Source: Acidobacteriota bacterium (GTDB lineage Bacteria; Acidobacteriota; Terriglobia; Bryobacterales; Bryobacteraceae). From it: a stretch of 37,180 nt of DNA. The notes beneath the pieces were generated by a model. The model searched no databases, was not told where the DNA came from, and saw only the letters and a list, made by a program, of their open reading frames with translations. This document shows positions 8,128 through 15,380 of the stretch, piece after piece. The first letter of the stretch is position 1; the number at the start of each line of letters is the position of its first letter. The translations under genes were made by a program, and so were the position numbers. Where the stretch lies: the NCBI GenBank assembly GCA_018268835.1, contig JAFDVU010000057.1:1-37180 (forward strand), written 5' to 3'.

Positions 8128-8853
8128 ATGGGCAAACGGGTTTCGCTGTTCGTGACCTGCATGGTCGACCAGCTTTTTCCCAAGGTCGGCATGGCAATGG
8201 CCGGAGTGCTGGAACGCCTCGGCTATGAGATCGACTTTCCCGAGGACCAGACCTGCTGCGGCCAGCCTGCGTTCAACAGCGGCTATCGCGAGGAAGCACG
8301 CGCCGCGGCGCGCCACTTCCTCAAGGTCTTCGAAGCCTGCGAGCAGATCGTGGCGCCGTCGGGTTCCTGCACGTCGATGGTGACCCACCACTTCGCCGAA
8401 CTGTTTCACAAGGAGCCGGAGACGCTCGCCAGAGTCCACGCCCTCGAAAAGCGGGTGTGGGAGTTCTCCAGCTTCCTGACGGAAGTCGCCGGTGTGGAGG
8501 ACGTGGGCGCGCGCTTCGAGGAGGTGGTGACCTTCCACGACGGCTGCCACGCCCTCCGCGAACTCGGCATCAGGAGCGCGCCGCGGCGCCTGCTGGCCAA
8601 AGTCCGCGGGCTGGAACTGCGCGAGATGGTTCCGGCGGAAGAGTGCTGCGGCTTCGGCGGCACGTTCAGCGTGAAGTTCGCCGAACTTTCCGGCGCCATG
8701 GCGCGCACCAAGATCGAAGCCATCGTCAAGACCGGCGCGAACACCGTAGTCTCGCTCGACCCCAGTTGCCTGATGCAGATTCAGGGAGCGCTTTCGCGCG
8801 CGGGGTCCGGCATCCGTACCATGCATCTGGCCGAAGTGCTGGCCTCCCGGTAA
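8128..8853 (+). CDS. lutA: L-lactate utilisation protein LutA (CCG-domain oxidoreductase subunit)
   Basis: A 241-residue protein of the LutA/YkgE family, one of three subunits of the LutABC complex that oxidises L-lactate to pyruvate. It has two cysteine-rich CCG domains: the first with CM near residue 11 and CCGQPAFNSGYREEAR (Cys43-Cys44), the second with HDGCHALRELG and CCGFGGTFSVKF (Cys173-Cys174). These motifs ligate a non-canonical [4Fe-4S] cluster as in heterodisulfide reductase-type proteins. I chose the ATG at 8128 because MGKRVSLFVTCMVDQ is the normal family N-terminus; the earlier in-frame residues overlap the divergent ABC gene. The lutB start follows 4 nt after the stop. Confidence 0.94.
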   Translation: MGKRVSLFVTCMVDQLFPKVGMAMAGVLERLGYEIDFPEDQTCCGQPAFNSGYREEARAAARHFLKVFEACEQIVAPSGSCTSMVTHHFAELFHKEPETLARVHALEKRVWEFSSFLTEVAGVEDVGARFEEVVTFHDGCHALRELGIRSAPRRLLAKVRGLELREMVPAEECCGFGGTFSVKFAELSGAMARTKIEAIVKTGANTVVSLDPSCLMQIQGALSRAGSGIRTMHLAEVLASR

Positions 8854-8857
8854 CAGT

Positions 8858-10276
8858 ATGAGTGGCGAATTCGATCAGAAAATTCATCAGACGCTCGAAG
8901 ATGCCAACCTGCAACTGGCCATCTACACCGCCACCGGGCGCCTGAAAGAGCGGCGCATCGAGGTGGTGGCGTCCGAGGCGCTGCCCGATTATCAGGAACT
9001 GCGCACCCAGGCCAACGCGCTCAAGAAGCATGCCATCGAGAACCTGGATTACTACCTCGAAGAGTTCGAGCGCAACGTGACCGCGCACGGTGGCAAGGTG
9101 GTGTACTGCAAGGACGCCACCGAGGTCTCCGATTTCGTGCTCTCGCTCGCCAGGGAAAAGGGCTCCCGCCTGATCGTCAAATCCAAGTCGATGACCACCG
9201 AAGAGGTGGACCTCAACGAACGGCTGGAGCATCACGGGCTGGAATCGGTGGAGACCGACCTGGGCGAGTACATCCTGCAACTGGCGCACGAGAAGCCGTA
9301 TCACATCGTGGCGCCGGCGCTGCACAAGACCCGCTACGACGTCGCCGACATCTTCGAAAAAAACCTGCATGTGCCGCGCGAAACCGTGGTGGAGAAGCAG
9401 ACCGCCATCGCCCGCGCCGTGCTGCGCCAGAAGTTCCTCGAAGCCGACATCGGCATCAGCGGAGCAAATTTCCTGGTGGCGGACTCGGGCGCGGTGGTGA
9501 TCATCGAAAACGAGGGCAACGCGCGCCTCACCACCACGGCGCCGAAGATCCACATCGCCGTGGCGGGGATCGAAAAGGTCATCCCGCGCGCGCAGGATGT
9601 GGCCACGTTCCTGAAACTGCTGGCGCGCAGCGCCACCGGGCAGTTGCTGAGCGTGTACGCGTCGTTCCTGAGCGGGCCGCGCCGCCCCGGCGAGGTGGAT
9701 GGTCCGGAAGAGTTCTACGTGGTGCTGGTGGACAACGGGCGCACCAAGCTCCTGCCCGACAAAGCCAAGCGGCAGTCGCTCTACTGCATCCGCTGCGGCG
9801 CCTGCCTGAATACGTGCCCGGTGTACCGCAAGATCGGCGGCCACAGCTTCCCGTGGGTCTACTCGGGACCCATCGGCGCCATCATCACGCCGCAGTTCAT
9901 GGGCGTATCGCACGAGCCGGGTCTGCCCTTCGCGTCCAGCCTGTGCGGCGCGTGCGGCGAAGTCTGTCCGGTCAAGATCGATATCCCCAAGGTCCTGCTG
10001 GACCTGCGCAGCGACGTCAAGAAAACGGAGACGCGTGAGAAGCAGAACCGGCTGGAGAAGTTGGCCTTCAAGGCGTTCGCGTGGGTGGTGACGCATCCGC
10101 GCATTTACGAATTTCTCGGGCGCGTGGCTTCCTCGATGGCGCCCTCGGGCAACGGCGGGTGGATCAGGAGCGTGCCGCCGCCGATGAACCTGGCGCCGGT
10201 GCGCGCTTGGCTGAGCCAGCGCGACCTGCCTCCTCCCCCGTCTAAGAGTTTCCGCGAAATGTGGAGGCGCCGGTGA
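8858..10276 (+). CDS. lutB: Lactate utilisation iron-sulfur protein LutB
   Basis: A 472-residue LutB/YkgF-type subunit. The N-terminal two thirds is an LUD (DUF162) domain with [16 protein letters not shown] and [23 protein letters not shown]. This is followed by two [4Fe-4S] cluster motifs, [12 protein letters not shown] (Cys310, 313, 316, 320) and [10 protein letters not shown] (Cys363, 366, 370), which relay electrons from lactate oxidation. A hydrophilic C-terminal tail (about 395-472) matches the DUF3390-like extension of the family. It is in the middle of lutABC; its TGA overlaps the lutC ATG (TGATG), so subunit synthesis is coupled. Residues look intact. The electron acceptor cannot be read from this window. 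Confidence 0.96.
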   Translation: MSGEFDQKIHQTLEDANLQLAIYTATGRLKERRIEVVASEALPDYQELRTQANALKKHAIENLDYYLEEFERNVTAHGGKVVYCKDATEVSDFVLSLAREKGSRLIVKSKSMTTEEVDLNERLEHHGLESVETDLGEYILQLAHEKPYHIVAPALHKTRYDVADIFEKNLHVPRETVVEKQTAIARAVLRQKFLEADIGISGANFLVADSGAVVIIENEGNARLTTTAPKIHIAVAGIEKVIPRAQDVATFLKLLARSATGQLLSVYASFLSGPRRPGEVDGPEEFYVVLVDNGRTKLLPDKAKRQSLYCIRCGACLNTCPVYRKIGGHSFPWVYSGPIGAIITPQFMGVSHEPGLPFASSLCGACGEVCPVKIDIPKVLLDLRSDVKKTETREKQNRLEKLAFKAFAWVVTHPRIYEFLGRVASSMAPSGNGGWIRSVPPPMNLAPVRAWLSQRDLPPPPSKSFREMWRRR

Positions 10277-10920
10277 TGCCGCAAGGGTCGCGCGAAAATA
10301 TTCTGCACCGCGTCCGCACCGCGCTCGGCCGCAGCGCCGGACAGCCGCCGTCGGAAGCCCCGCCGGTGCGGCTGCGCATTCCCGAAGTGGACATGGAGGC
10401 GCGCATCGCGTCCCTGCGGATGCGCATCGAAGCCCTCGCCGGCGCCACCCACCGCGTGGCCACGGCCGAAGACGCGCGCGCTCTCGTCGCCGGCATCGTC
10501 GCGGGACGGCCCACCGTCGCCTCCAACTCGCCCTATCTCGCCGAGTGCGGAATCGCGTCCCTGCCGGGCGTGCGCACGGGAATCCGCGAGACGGACGACA
10601 TGCGTACGGCCGCCGCCGCCGCGGAGGTCGGGATCACCAGCGCGGATTACGCCCTGGCCGATACCGGCACCCTGGTGATGATCTCCAGCCCCGCCGAAGC
10701 GCGCCTCGTCTCCCTTCTGCCCATCCTGCACGTCGCGGTGGTTCCGCGCGAACGCATCCTCACCGGGTTGGACGAGTTGTTCACCCTGCTGCCCAAACCC
10801 GCGGACCAGACCAGTTCCATGGTCCTCATCACCGGACCGAGCCGCACCGCCGACATCGAGCAGATCCTCGTGCGCGGCGTCCACGGCCCCGGGCAGATCA
10901 CCGTGATTATCGTCGGCTGA
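10276..10920 (+). CDS. lutC: Lactate utilisation protein LutC (LUD domain)
   Basis: A 214-residue LUD-domain protein, the third subunit of the LutABC L-lactate oxidase. It has the family pattern [17 protein letters not shown] and the end motif [20 protein letters not shown], which are conserved in LutC/YkgG. I chose the ATG at 10276, which forms a TGATG overlap with lutB; a GTG at 10261 would add five residues (MEAPV) but would overlap lutB more deeply. It completes the operon, after which a separate start for trpB2 is likely. No regulator (LutR, GntR family) is visible in the window. Confidence 0.93.
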   Translation: MPQGSRENILHRVRTALGRSAGQPPSEAPPVRLRIPEVDMEARIASLRMRIEALAGATHRVATAEDARALVAGIVAGRPTVASNSPYLAECGIASLPGVRTGIRETDDMRTAAAAAEVGITSADYALADTGTLVMISSPAEARLVSLLPILHVAVVPRERILTGLDELFTLLPKPADQTSSMVLITGPSRTADIEQILVRGVHGPGQITVIIVG

Positions 10921-10934
10921 CGCCACCTCGGGGT

Positions 10935-10940
10935 TACAAT
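10935..10940 (+). promoter_or_regulatory. Candidate -10 hexamer of trpB2
   Basis: TACAAT lies 9 bp before the ATG at 10950, in the 29-bp gap after lutC. There is no clear -35 and no Shine-Dalgarno sequence before the ATG. The identical hexamer and similar spacing at lutA suggest a shared promoter style. Read-through from lutC remains an alternative. Confidence 0.35.
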
Positions 10941-10949
10941 GGGCCTTCC

Positions 10950-12296
10950 ATGTCCGAGGCCTCCAAGTTTCTCCTCGAGGATCGTCAGATCCCAACTGCG
11001 TGGGTCAACGTGTTGCCGGCGCTTCCGGAACCGCTCGATCCCCCGCTGCATCCCGGTACGCACCAGCCGCTGACCCCGCAGGACCTGCTGCCGATCTTTC
11101 CCATGGAACTGATCGAGCAGGAATTCTCGCCGCATCCGCTGGTCGATATCCCGGGCGAGGTCATGGACATTTACCGCCTCTGGCGCGCCACGCCGCTCTA
11201 TCGCGCGCGCCGCCTGGAGCGGGCGCTCGATACCCCCGCGCACATCTATTACAAGTACGAGGGCACCAGTCCCGCGGGCAGTCATAAGCCCAACACCGCC
11301 GTGCCCCAGGCCTACTACAACAAGCGCGCCGGAATGAAGCGCCTGGCCACGGAGACCGGGGCTGGACAGTGGGGCAGCGCGCTTTCCCTCGCCTGCAAGT
11401 TCTTCGGCCTGGAGTGCACGGTCTACATGGTGCGGGTGAGTTACGACCAGAAGCCCTATCGCCGCATGATGATGCACACCTGGGGCGCGCAGGTGTTCGC
11501 CAGCCCCAGCGAGCACACCCACGCCGGCCGCGGCGTGCTGGCCGAATCGCCGGATTCCCCCGGCAGCCTGGGAATCGCGATCAGCGAGGCCGTCGAAGAC
11601 GCCGCCACCCATCCCGACACCAACTACTCGCTGGGCAGCGTGCTCAATCACGTCATGCTGCACCAGACCGTCATCGGACAGGAAGCCAGGTTGCAGATGG
11701 ACCTCGCCGGCGAAAGCCCCGACGTGGTCATCGGCTGCTTCGGCGGCGGCAGCAACTTCGGCGGCCTCGCCCTGCCCTACGTGCTCGACCGCTTCGCCGG
11801 CAAGGGACCGCGCATCCTGGCCGTGGAACCGTCGGCCTGCCCCAGCCTCACCCGCGGCGTCATGGCCTACGATTACGGCGACACCGCGAAACTCACGCCC
11901 CTCATCAAGATGTACACCCTGGGGCACGATTTCGTGCCGCCCGGCATTCACGCCGGAGGTTTGCGCTACCACGGCGCCTCGCCCCTGCTCAGCCACCTCC
12001 TGAAACTCGGCCACATCGAAGCCAAATCCTATTCGCAGTTGCCGGTCTTCGAGGCGGCGATCGAGTTCGCGCGCACCGAGGGCATCCTGCCCGCGCCCGA
12101 ATCCTCCCACGCCATCCGCGCCGCGGTGGATGAAGCGCTGGCCGCCCGCGAAGAGGGGCGCCCGCGCACCATCCTGTTCTGCCTCAGCGGTCACGGCCAC
12201 TTCGATCTCGCCGCGTACGAAAACTACCTGAGCGGGCGTCTCCAGGATTACGAATATCCGGGCCGCGACCTTACCAAGTCTCTGCCCGCGATCTGA
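10950..12296 (+). CDS. trpB2: TrpB2-type tryptophan synthase beta chain
   Basis: A 448-residue PLP enzyme. The N-terminal extension and sequence [21 protein letters not shown], the PLP lysine in [10 protein letters not shown] (Lys113), the phosphate-binding loop [10 protein letters not shown] and [12 protein letters not shown] mark the TrpB2 subclass, which is longer than classical TrpB1 (about 400 residues). TrpB condenses indole and L-serine to tryptophan. TrpB2 proteins often function without a TrpA partner, and none is encoded here; the gene follows lutC rather than trp genes. I chose the ATG at 10950; earlier in-frame sequence overlaps lutC. Some TrpB2 members may scavenge free indole, but this is inference from the family. 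Confidence 0.92.
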   Translation: MSEASKFLLEDRQIPTAWVNVLPALPEPLDPPLHPGTHQPLTPQDLLPIFPMELIEQEFSPHPLVDIPGEVMDIYRLWRATPLYRARRLERALDTPAHIYYKYEGTSPAGSHKPNTAVPQAYYNKRAGMKRLATETGAGQWGSALSLACKFFGLECTVYMVRVSYDQKPYRRMMMHTWGAQVFASPSEHTHAGRGVLAESPDSPGSLGIAISEAVEDAATHPDTNYSLGSVLNHVMLHQTVIGQEARLQMDLAGESPDVVIGCFGGGSNFGGLALPYVLDRFAGKGPRILAVEPSACPSLTRGVMAYDYGDTAKLTPLIKMYTLGHDFVPPGIHAGGLRYHGASPLLSHLLKLGHIEAKSYSQLPVFEAAIEFARTEGILPAPESSHAIRAAVDEALAAREEGRPRTILFCLSGHGHFDLAAYENYLSGRLQDYEYPGRDLTKSLPAI

Positions 12297-12302
12297 TCTC
12301 GT

Positions 12303-12324
12303 ATCATGGGGAACGCCCCATGAT
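12303..12324 (+). promoter_or_regulatory. Perfect hairpin enclosing the start codon of the next gene, with a 5-codon leader frame
   Basis: ATCATGGGG at 12303-12311 is the exact reverse complement of CCCCATGAT at 12316-12324, with a 4-nt loop (AACG). The downstream arm contains the ATG at 12320 that opens the next gene, so the start codon would be base-paired in the mRNA. The upstream arm itself contains an ATG (12306) that opens a five-codon frame, MGNAP, whose stop TGA (12321-12323) overlaps that start (ATGA). A translating ribosome on the short frame could open the hairpin. This is visible in sequence; function is inferred. Confidence 0.55.
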
Positions 12325-12835
12325 CGACGCCCTGAAGGGCCTCTGGCGCAGATACCGCGGCCGTGGCGAGGACGACTTCCCGGAGTCCCCCTACGATGAT
12401 CCCGAACTGCGCCACCTCCTGGTGCGGCACGCCCTGCGCATCGCGGCCATCTTCTTTGTCGTGTTCGGCGCCGTCTTCTTCGCCTTCCGCTGGTCCGGCG
12501 CCGCGGTACGGTTCGGCGCCATGCGCGCCGCCGGCGCCGCCGCCCCCACCTGGCGCGTCACAGGCGTCATCCGTGACGCCCGCACTGGCGAACCCATCCC
12601 CTGGGCAAGCGTGGAAGACGACCCCGCCGGGCGGCCCCCGCTGTTCCGCGCCGACGCCGATATCGAGGGCCGCTACGACCTGCTCACCCTCGCCGAACCT
12701 CACCGGCTCCGCGTCTCCGCCCCGGGTTATCGTACCCGGGTCCTACGTATCGGAAGGATATGGTACCTCTGGCTGCCGCGCGGCGAGGAGCGGAGCAACC
12801 CCCGCCTCGACCCTTCTACCGATGCCCCTAAATGA
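12320..12835 (+). CDS. Membrane-anchored protein with carboxypeptidase-regulatory-like domain
   Basis: A 171-residue protein. A short cytosolic N-terminus is followed by one hydrophobic helix around residues 39-57 (LRIAAIFFVVFGAVFFAF). Beyond it, WRVTGVIRDARTGEPIPWASV through RYDLLTLAEPHRLRVSAPGY resembles the beta-sandwich carboxypeptidase-regulatory-like fold found in exported proteins, facing the periplasm. The C-terminal tail (ERSNPRLDPSTDAPK) is hydrophilic. It lies after trpB2 (24 bp) with its start codon inside a perfect hairpin, and 140 bp before the small membrane protein of the MoxR cluster. Function unknown; a scaffolding or surface-binding role is a guess from the fold. Confidence 0.72.
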   Translation: MIDALKGLWRRYRGRGEDDFPESPYDDPELRHLLVRHALRIAAIFFVVFGAVFFAFRWSGAAVRFGAMRAAGAAAPTWRVTGVIRDARTGEPIPWASVEDDPAGRPPLFRADADIEGRYDLLTLAEPHRLRVSAPGYRTRVLRIGRIWYLWLPRGEERSNPRLDPSTDAPK

Positions 12836-12895
12836 GGGGATGGCGTTTGCCTTTACTGTGTCGGGAATAGCGGAAGGTCCCCGTCATAAAAGGGC

Positions 12896-12925
12896 TTGCA
12901 CCCATGCCCCCCGGAGTGGTAGACT
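12896..12925 (+). promoter_or_regulatory. Candidate sigma-70-like promoter for the MoxR cluster
   Basis: TTGCAC at 12896-12901 and TAGACT at 12920-12925 are separated by 18 bp, close to TTGACA/TATAAT (two mismatches in each hexamer). It lies in the largest intergenic gap of this region (12836-12975), upstream of the 140-residue membrane protein and the MoxR cluster. Transcription would start near 12932, leaving a leader of about 40 nt. Confidence 0.5.
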
Positions 12926-12935
12926 CGTTCTGGTC

Positions 12936-12964
12936 GGCCTAGTACCTCACTTAACTTTTAGGCC
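12936..12964 (+). repeat. Inverted repeat in the leader of the MoxR cluster
   Basis: GGCCTA at 12936-12941 and TAGGCC at 12959-12964 are perfect 6-bp arms around a 17-nt AT-richer loop, directly downstream of the candidate promoter and 11 nt before the ATG. As DNA it could be an operator; as RNA a weak stem. No T-run follows, so it is not an obvious terminator. Confidence 0.35.
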
Positions 12965-12975
12965 AGATTGTTGAA

Positions 12976-13398
12976 ATGATCGCAAGCATACTCATCCTCG
13001 CGGTTTCGGCGGTCCTACTGGCGTACTGGTTTCGCTACAGTTGCCTGCTTTTGTTGCGTAACGCCGGCCCCCGCGCCGATGTGCCCGCGCAGGATGATCG
13101 CTTCAACATCGGAATGGTACTGGAACGCGCTGCCACCGAACCCCACCTCGATGTTCTGGAACGTGCGCTGGAGCGGGATTACCACATGCTCAGCTACCTG
13201 CTCAAGCACGCCGCCGACCTCGAACTGGCTTCCATCGAAAACCGCATCCTGATGCTGGACTATCGTCTGATGCGCGGCTGGTACCGTGTCACTCGATTTT
13301 TCGCGCCCAAGCTGTCCCGCAAGGCGATTGTGGAAATGGCGACGGCCCTTGGCGCCGTGGCCCATCAGACCGCTCAGCAACCCGAAGAAATCGCGTAA
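12976..13398 (+). CDS. Small single-pass membrane protein, uncharacterised
   Basis: A 140-residue protein with one hydrophobic segment near residues 3-20 (ASILILAVSAVLLAYWF) and a basic-rich cytosolic remainder. The sequence RFNIGMVLERAATEPHLDVLERALERDYHMLSYLLKHAADL suggests helical, possibly coiled, structure; no domain is recognised. The start has no Shine-Dalgarno sequence. It sits 72 bp before moxR in the same direction and downstream of a candidate promoter, so it may be the first gene of the MoxR/vWA cluster. Alternatively it is a separate unit. I recognise the gene as real from coding-like composition and length rather than from a family match. Confidence 0.68.
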   Translation: MIASILILAVSAVLLAYWFRYSCLLLLRNAGPRADVPAQDDRFNIGMVLERAATEPHLDVLERALERDYHMLSYLLKHAADLELASIENRILMLDYRLMRGWYRVTRFFAPKLSRKAIVEMATALGAVAHQTAQQPEEIA

Positions 13399-13470
13399 TC
13401 CGCCCGCGTTGTCCGTTATCTTGCCCCGCGGCGTTACCCTTTTTCTGTCCAGTACGTCTCCTGCTCTACA

Positions 13471-14475
13471 ATGAAAAACGTGGGATCGCAAGCCGCTCTT
13501 GAACTGGCAGTGGACCGCCTCAACTCCGTTCGCCGGGAGATCGCCAAAGTCATCGTCGGTCAGGACGATGTCGTCGAAGGAGTGCTCATCTGCCTGCTCT
13601 CCGGCGGCCACGTCCTGCTGGAGGGCGTGCCCGGACTCGGCAAGACCACCCTGCTGCGCACCCTGGCGCGCACACTGCACCTCAGGTACTCGCGCATCCA
13701 GTTTACGCCCGACCTCATGCCCGCCGACATCGTGGGCAGCATGATTATGGAGAGCGACGAGCGCGGCAACAAGGTACTGCGCTTCCAGCAGGGGCCCATT
13801 TTCGCCAACCTGGTACTGGCCGACGAGATCAACCGCGCCACCCCCAAGACGCAGTCCGCCCTGCTCGAGGCCATGCAGGAACGCACCGTCACCAGCGGCA
13901 CCACGACCCACGAGCTCGAAGCCCCCTTCCTGGTGATGGCCACCCAGAATCCGATCGAGATGGAGGGCACCTATCCGCTGCCCGAAGCGCAGCTCGACCG
14001 CTTCCTCATGAAGATTCTGGTGACCTATCCCAGCCGCGATGAGTTGAGCCGGATCGTGGAGCGCACCATCACCCGCGAAGAGCAGTTGCCCGTGCCGGTG
14101 CTCGATCGCGCGTCCATCCTCGAAGTGCGCGCCGTCTGCCGCCAGGTCCTGGTCGCGCCCCACGTCCAGGATTACGCCATCCGTCTGGTCATGGCCACGC
14201 AGTCCGACCAGCCGGAGGCGCACGAGCTCGCGCGGCGCTATATCCGCTACGGCAGCTCTCCGCGCGGCGCCCAGGCGCTGGTCGAGTGCGGGCGCGTGCG
14301 CGCGCTCATGAACGGGCGCGCCCACCTCTCGGTGGAGGACATTACCCACGTCGCGCCCGGCGTCCTGCGCCACCGCATCATTCTCAACTTCGACGCTCAC
14401 GCCGACGGGCAGACGCCGGAAACCGTGCTGCAGACCGTCCTCAAGGAAACCTCCGCGCACGCATCCGCTGTGTAG
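13471..14475 (+). CDS. MoxR-family AAA+ ATPase
   Basis: A 334-residue MoxR AAA+ ATPase. Walker A is GVPGLGKT at residues 52-59; Walker B LVLADEINR (Asp118-Glu119) is followed by ATPKTQSALLEAMQERTVT; the sensor region is ATQNPIEMEGTYPLPEAQLDRF, diagnostic of the MoxR clade. These ATPases act as chaperones that assemble or activate partner complexes, usually encoded with DUF58 and vWA proteins, exactly as here. It would act in the cytosol on the membrane proteins encoded just downstream. Seven bases separate it from the DUF58 gene. The upstream 72 bp hold a TACAAT hexamer overlapping the start codon, which makes its use as this gene's promoter unlikely. Confidence 0.95.
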   Translation: MKNVGSQAALELAVDRLNSVRREIAKVIVGQDDVVEGVLICLLSGGHVLLEGVPGLGKTTLLRTLARTLHLRYSRIQFTPDLMPADIVGSMIMESDERGNKVLRFQQGPIFANLVLADEINRATPKTQSALLEAMQERTVTSGTTTHELEAPFLVMATQNPIEMEGTYPLPEAQLDRFLMKILVTYPSRDELSRIVERTITREEQLPVPVLDRASILEVRAVCRQVLVAPHVQDYAIRLVMATQSDQPEAHELARRYIRYGSSPRGAQALVECGRVRALMNGRAHLSVEDITHVAPGVLRHRIILNFDAHADGQTPETVLQTVLKETSAHASAV

Positions 14476-14482
14476 GAACGCC

Positions 14483-15367
14483 ATGGCAACCGCCCCACTG
14501 CTGGACCGCGAGTTTCTCGAGAAACTCGAACGGCTGACCATTCACTGGCAGAAGTCCTTCGCCGGACTGGTCGGTGGGCACAACCGCTCGCGCTTCCCCG
14601 GTCCGGGCCAGGAGTTTCTCGACCACCGCAATTTCCACCAGGGCGACGACCTGCGCGCCGTGAACTGGCGCGCCTACCTCCGGCTGGAGAAGCTCTTCCT
14701 GAAAATGTTCCAGGTGGAGCCGCGCGTCCCAGTCCGCCTGCTCCTGGACACCAGCGCCAGCATGGGCGCCTACGGCGGCGTGAAGTTCGATTACGCGCGC
14801 CGCCTCGCCGGCGCCCTCTGCTACATCGGCCTCGTGCGGCTGGATTCGATCGAGGTCCACGGCTTCGGCGGACGCCTCCACCACCGCATCCTCGCCGCCG
14901 GCGGACGCCACCGCTTCCGCGGCGTGGCCGAAGGCCTGACCGCGCTCGAAGCCGTCGGCCCCACGGATTACGAAGCCATGGTGCGCGACTTCATCGGACG
15001 CTTCCAGCAGCGCGGCCTGGTGATCGTCATTTCCGATTTTCTGGACGATAACGAGTGCGGCCGCGCCCTGCAATACCTCTGCGATTTCGGCCACGAGCTG
15101 ATGCTCCTGCAGGTCTTCGCCGCCGAAGACCGCGACCCGCCCTGGACTGGCGAACTCGAACTGCGCGACGCCGAAACCGGCGCCGCCCTGAAGCTCGATT
15201 TCGACGCCGCCGCGCGGGACCGCTATCGCGCCGCCTTCGACGAGTACTGCGCCGTGATTCAGACGCTGGCCGTGCGCAGCGGCGGCCGCTACGCGGCTAT
15301 CTCCACCGCACAGCCGCTCGAAGACGTGATCTTCAGCGACCTCGTGCGCATGAGGGGGATCGCGTGA
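14483..15367 (+). CDS. DUF58 protein with vWA-like fold
   Basis: A 294-residue DUF58 protein. The family motif GDDLRAVNWRAYLR lies at about residues 54-67, and a complete MIDAS-type metal motif DTSASMG is at residues 89-95 (DxSxS), followed by an integrin-like vWA core ending with VIVISDFLDDNE. DUF58 proteins are usual clients or partners of MoxR ATPases. AGGA at 14474-14477 with a 5-nt spacer fits ribosome binding. No transmembrane helix is predicted, so it may be a cytosolic or peripheral component contacting the downstream membrane-anchored vWA proteins, from which it is 13 bp away. Some family members are processed in stress or sporulation contexts, but no specific role is shown here. Confidence 0.93.
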   Translation: MATAPLLDREFLEKLERLTIHWQKSFAGLVGGHNRSRFPGPGQEFLDHRNFHQGDDLRAVNWRAYLRLEKLFLKMFQVEPRVPVRLLLDTSASMGAYGGVKFDYARRLAGALCYIGLVRLDSIEVHGFGGRLHHRILAAGGRHRFRGVAEGLTALEAVGPTDYEAMVRDFIGRFQQRGLVIVISDFLDDNECGRALQYLCDFGHELMLLQVFAAEDRDPPWTGELELRDAETGAALKLDFDAAARDRYRAAFDEYCAVIQTLAVRSGGRYAAISTAQPLEDVIFSDLVRMRGIA

Positions 15368-15380
15368 GCCGGAGGGCCCC

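Noticed and set aside
13467..13472. TACAAT as a moxR promoter
   Set aside because: The hexamer overlaps the ATG itself (13471), so a transcript from it would start after the start codon.
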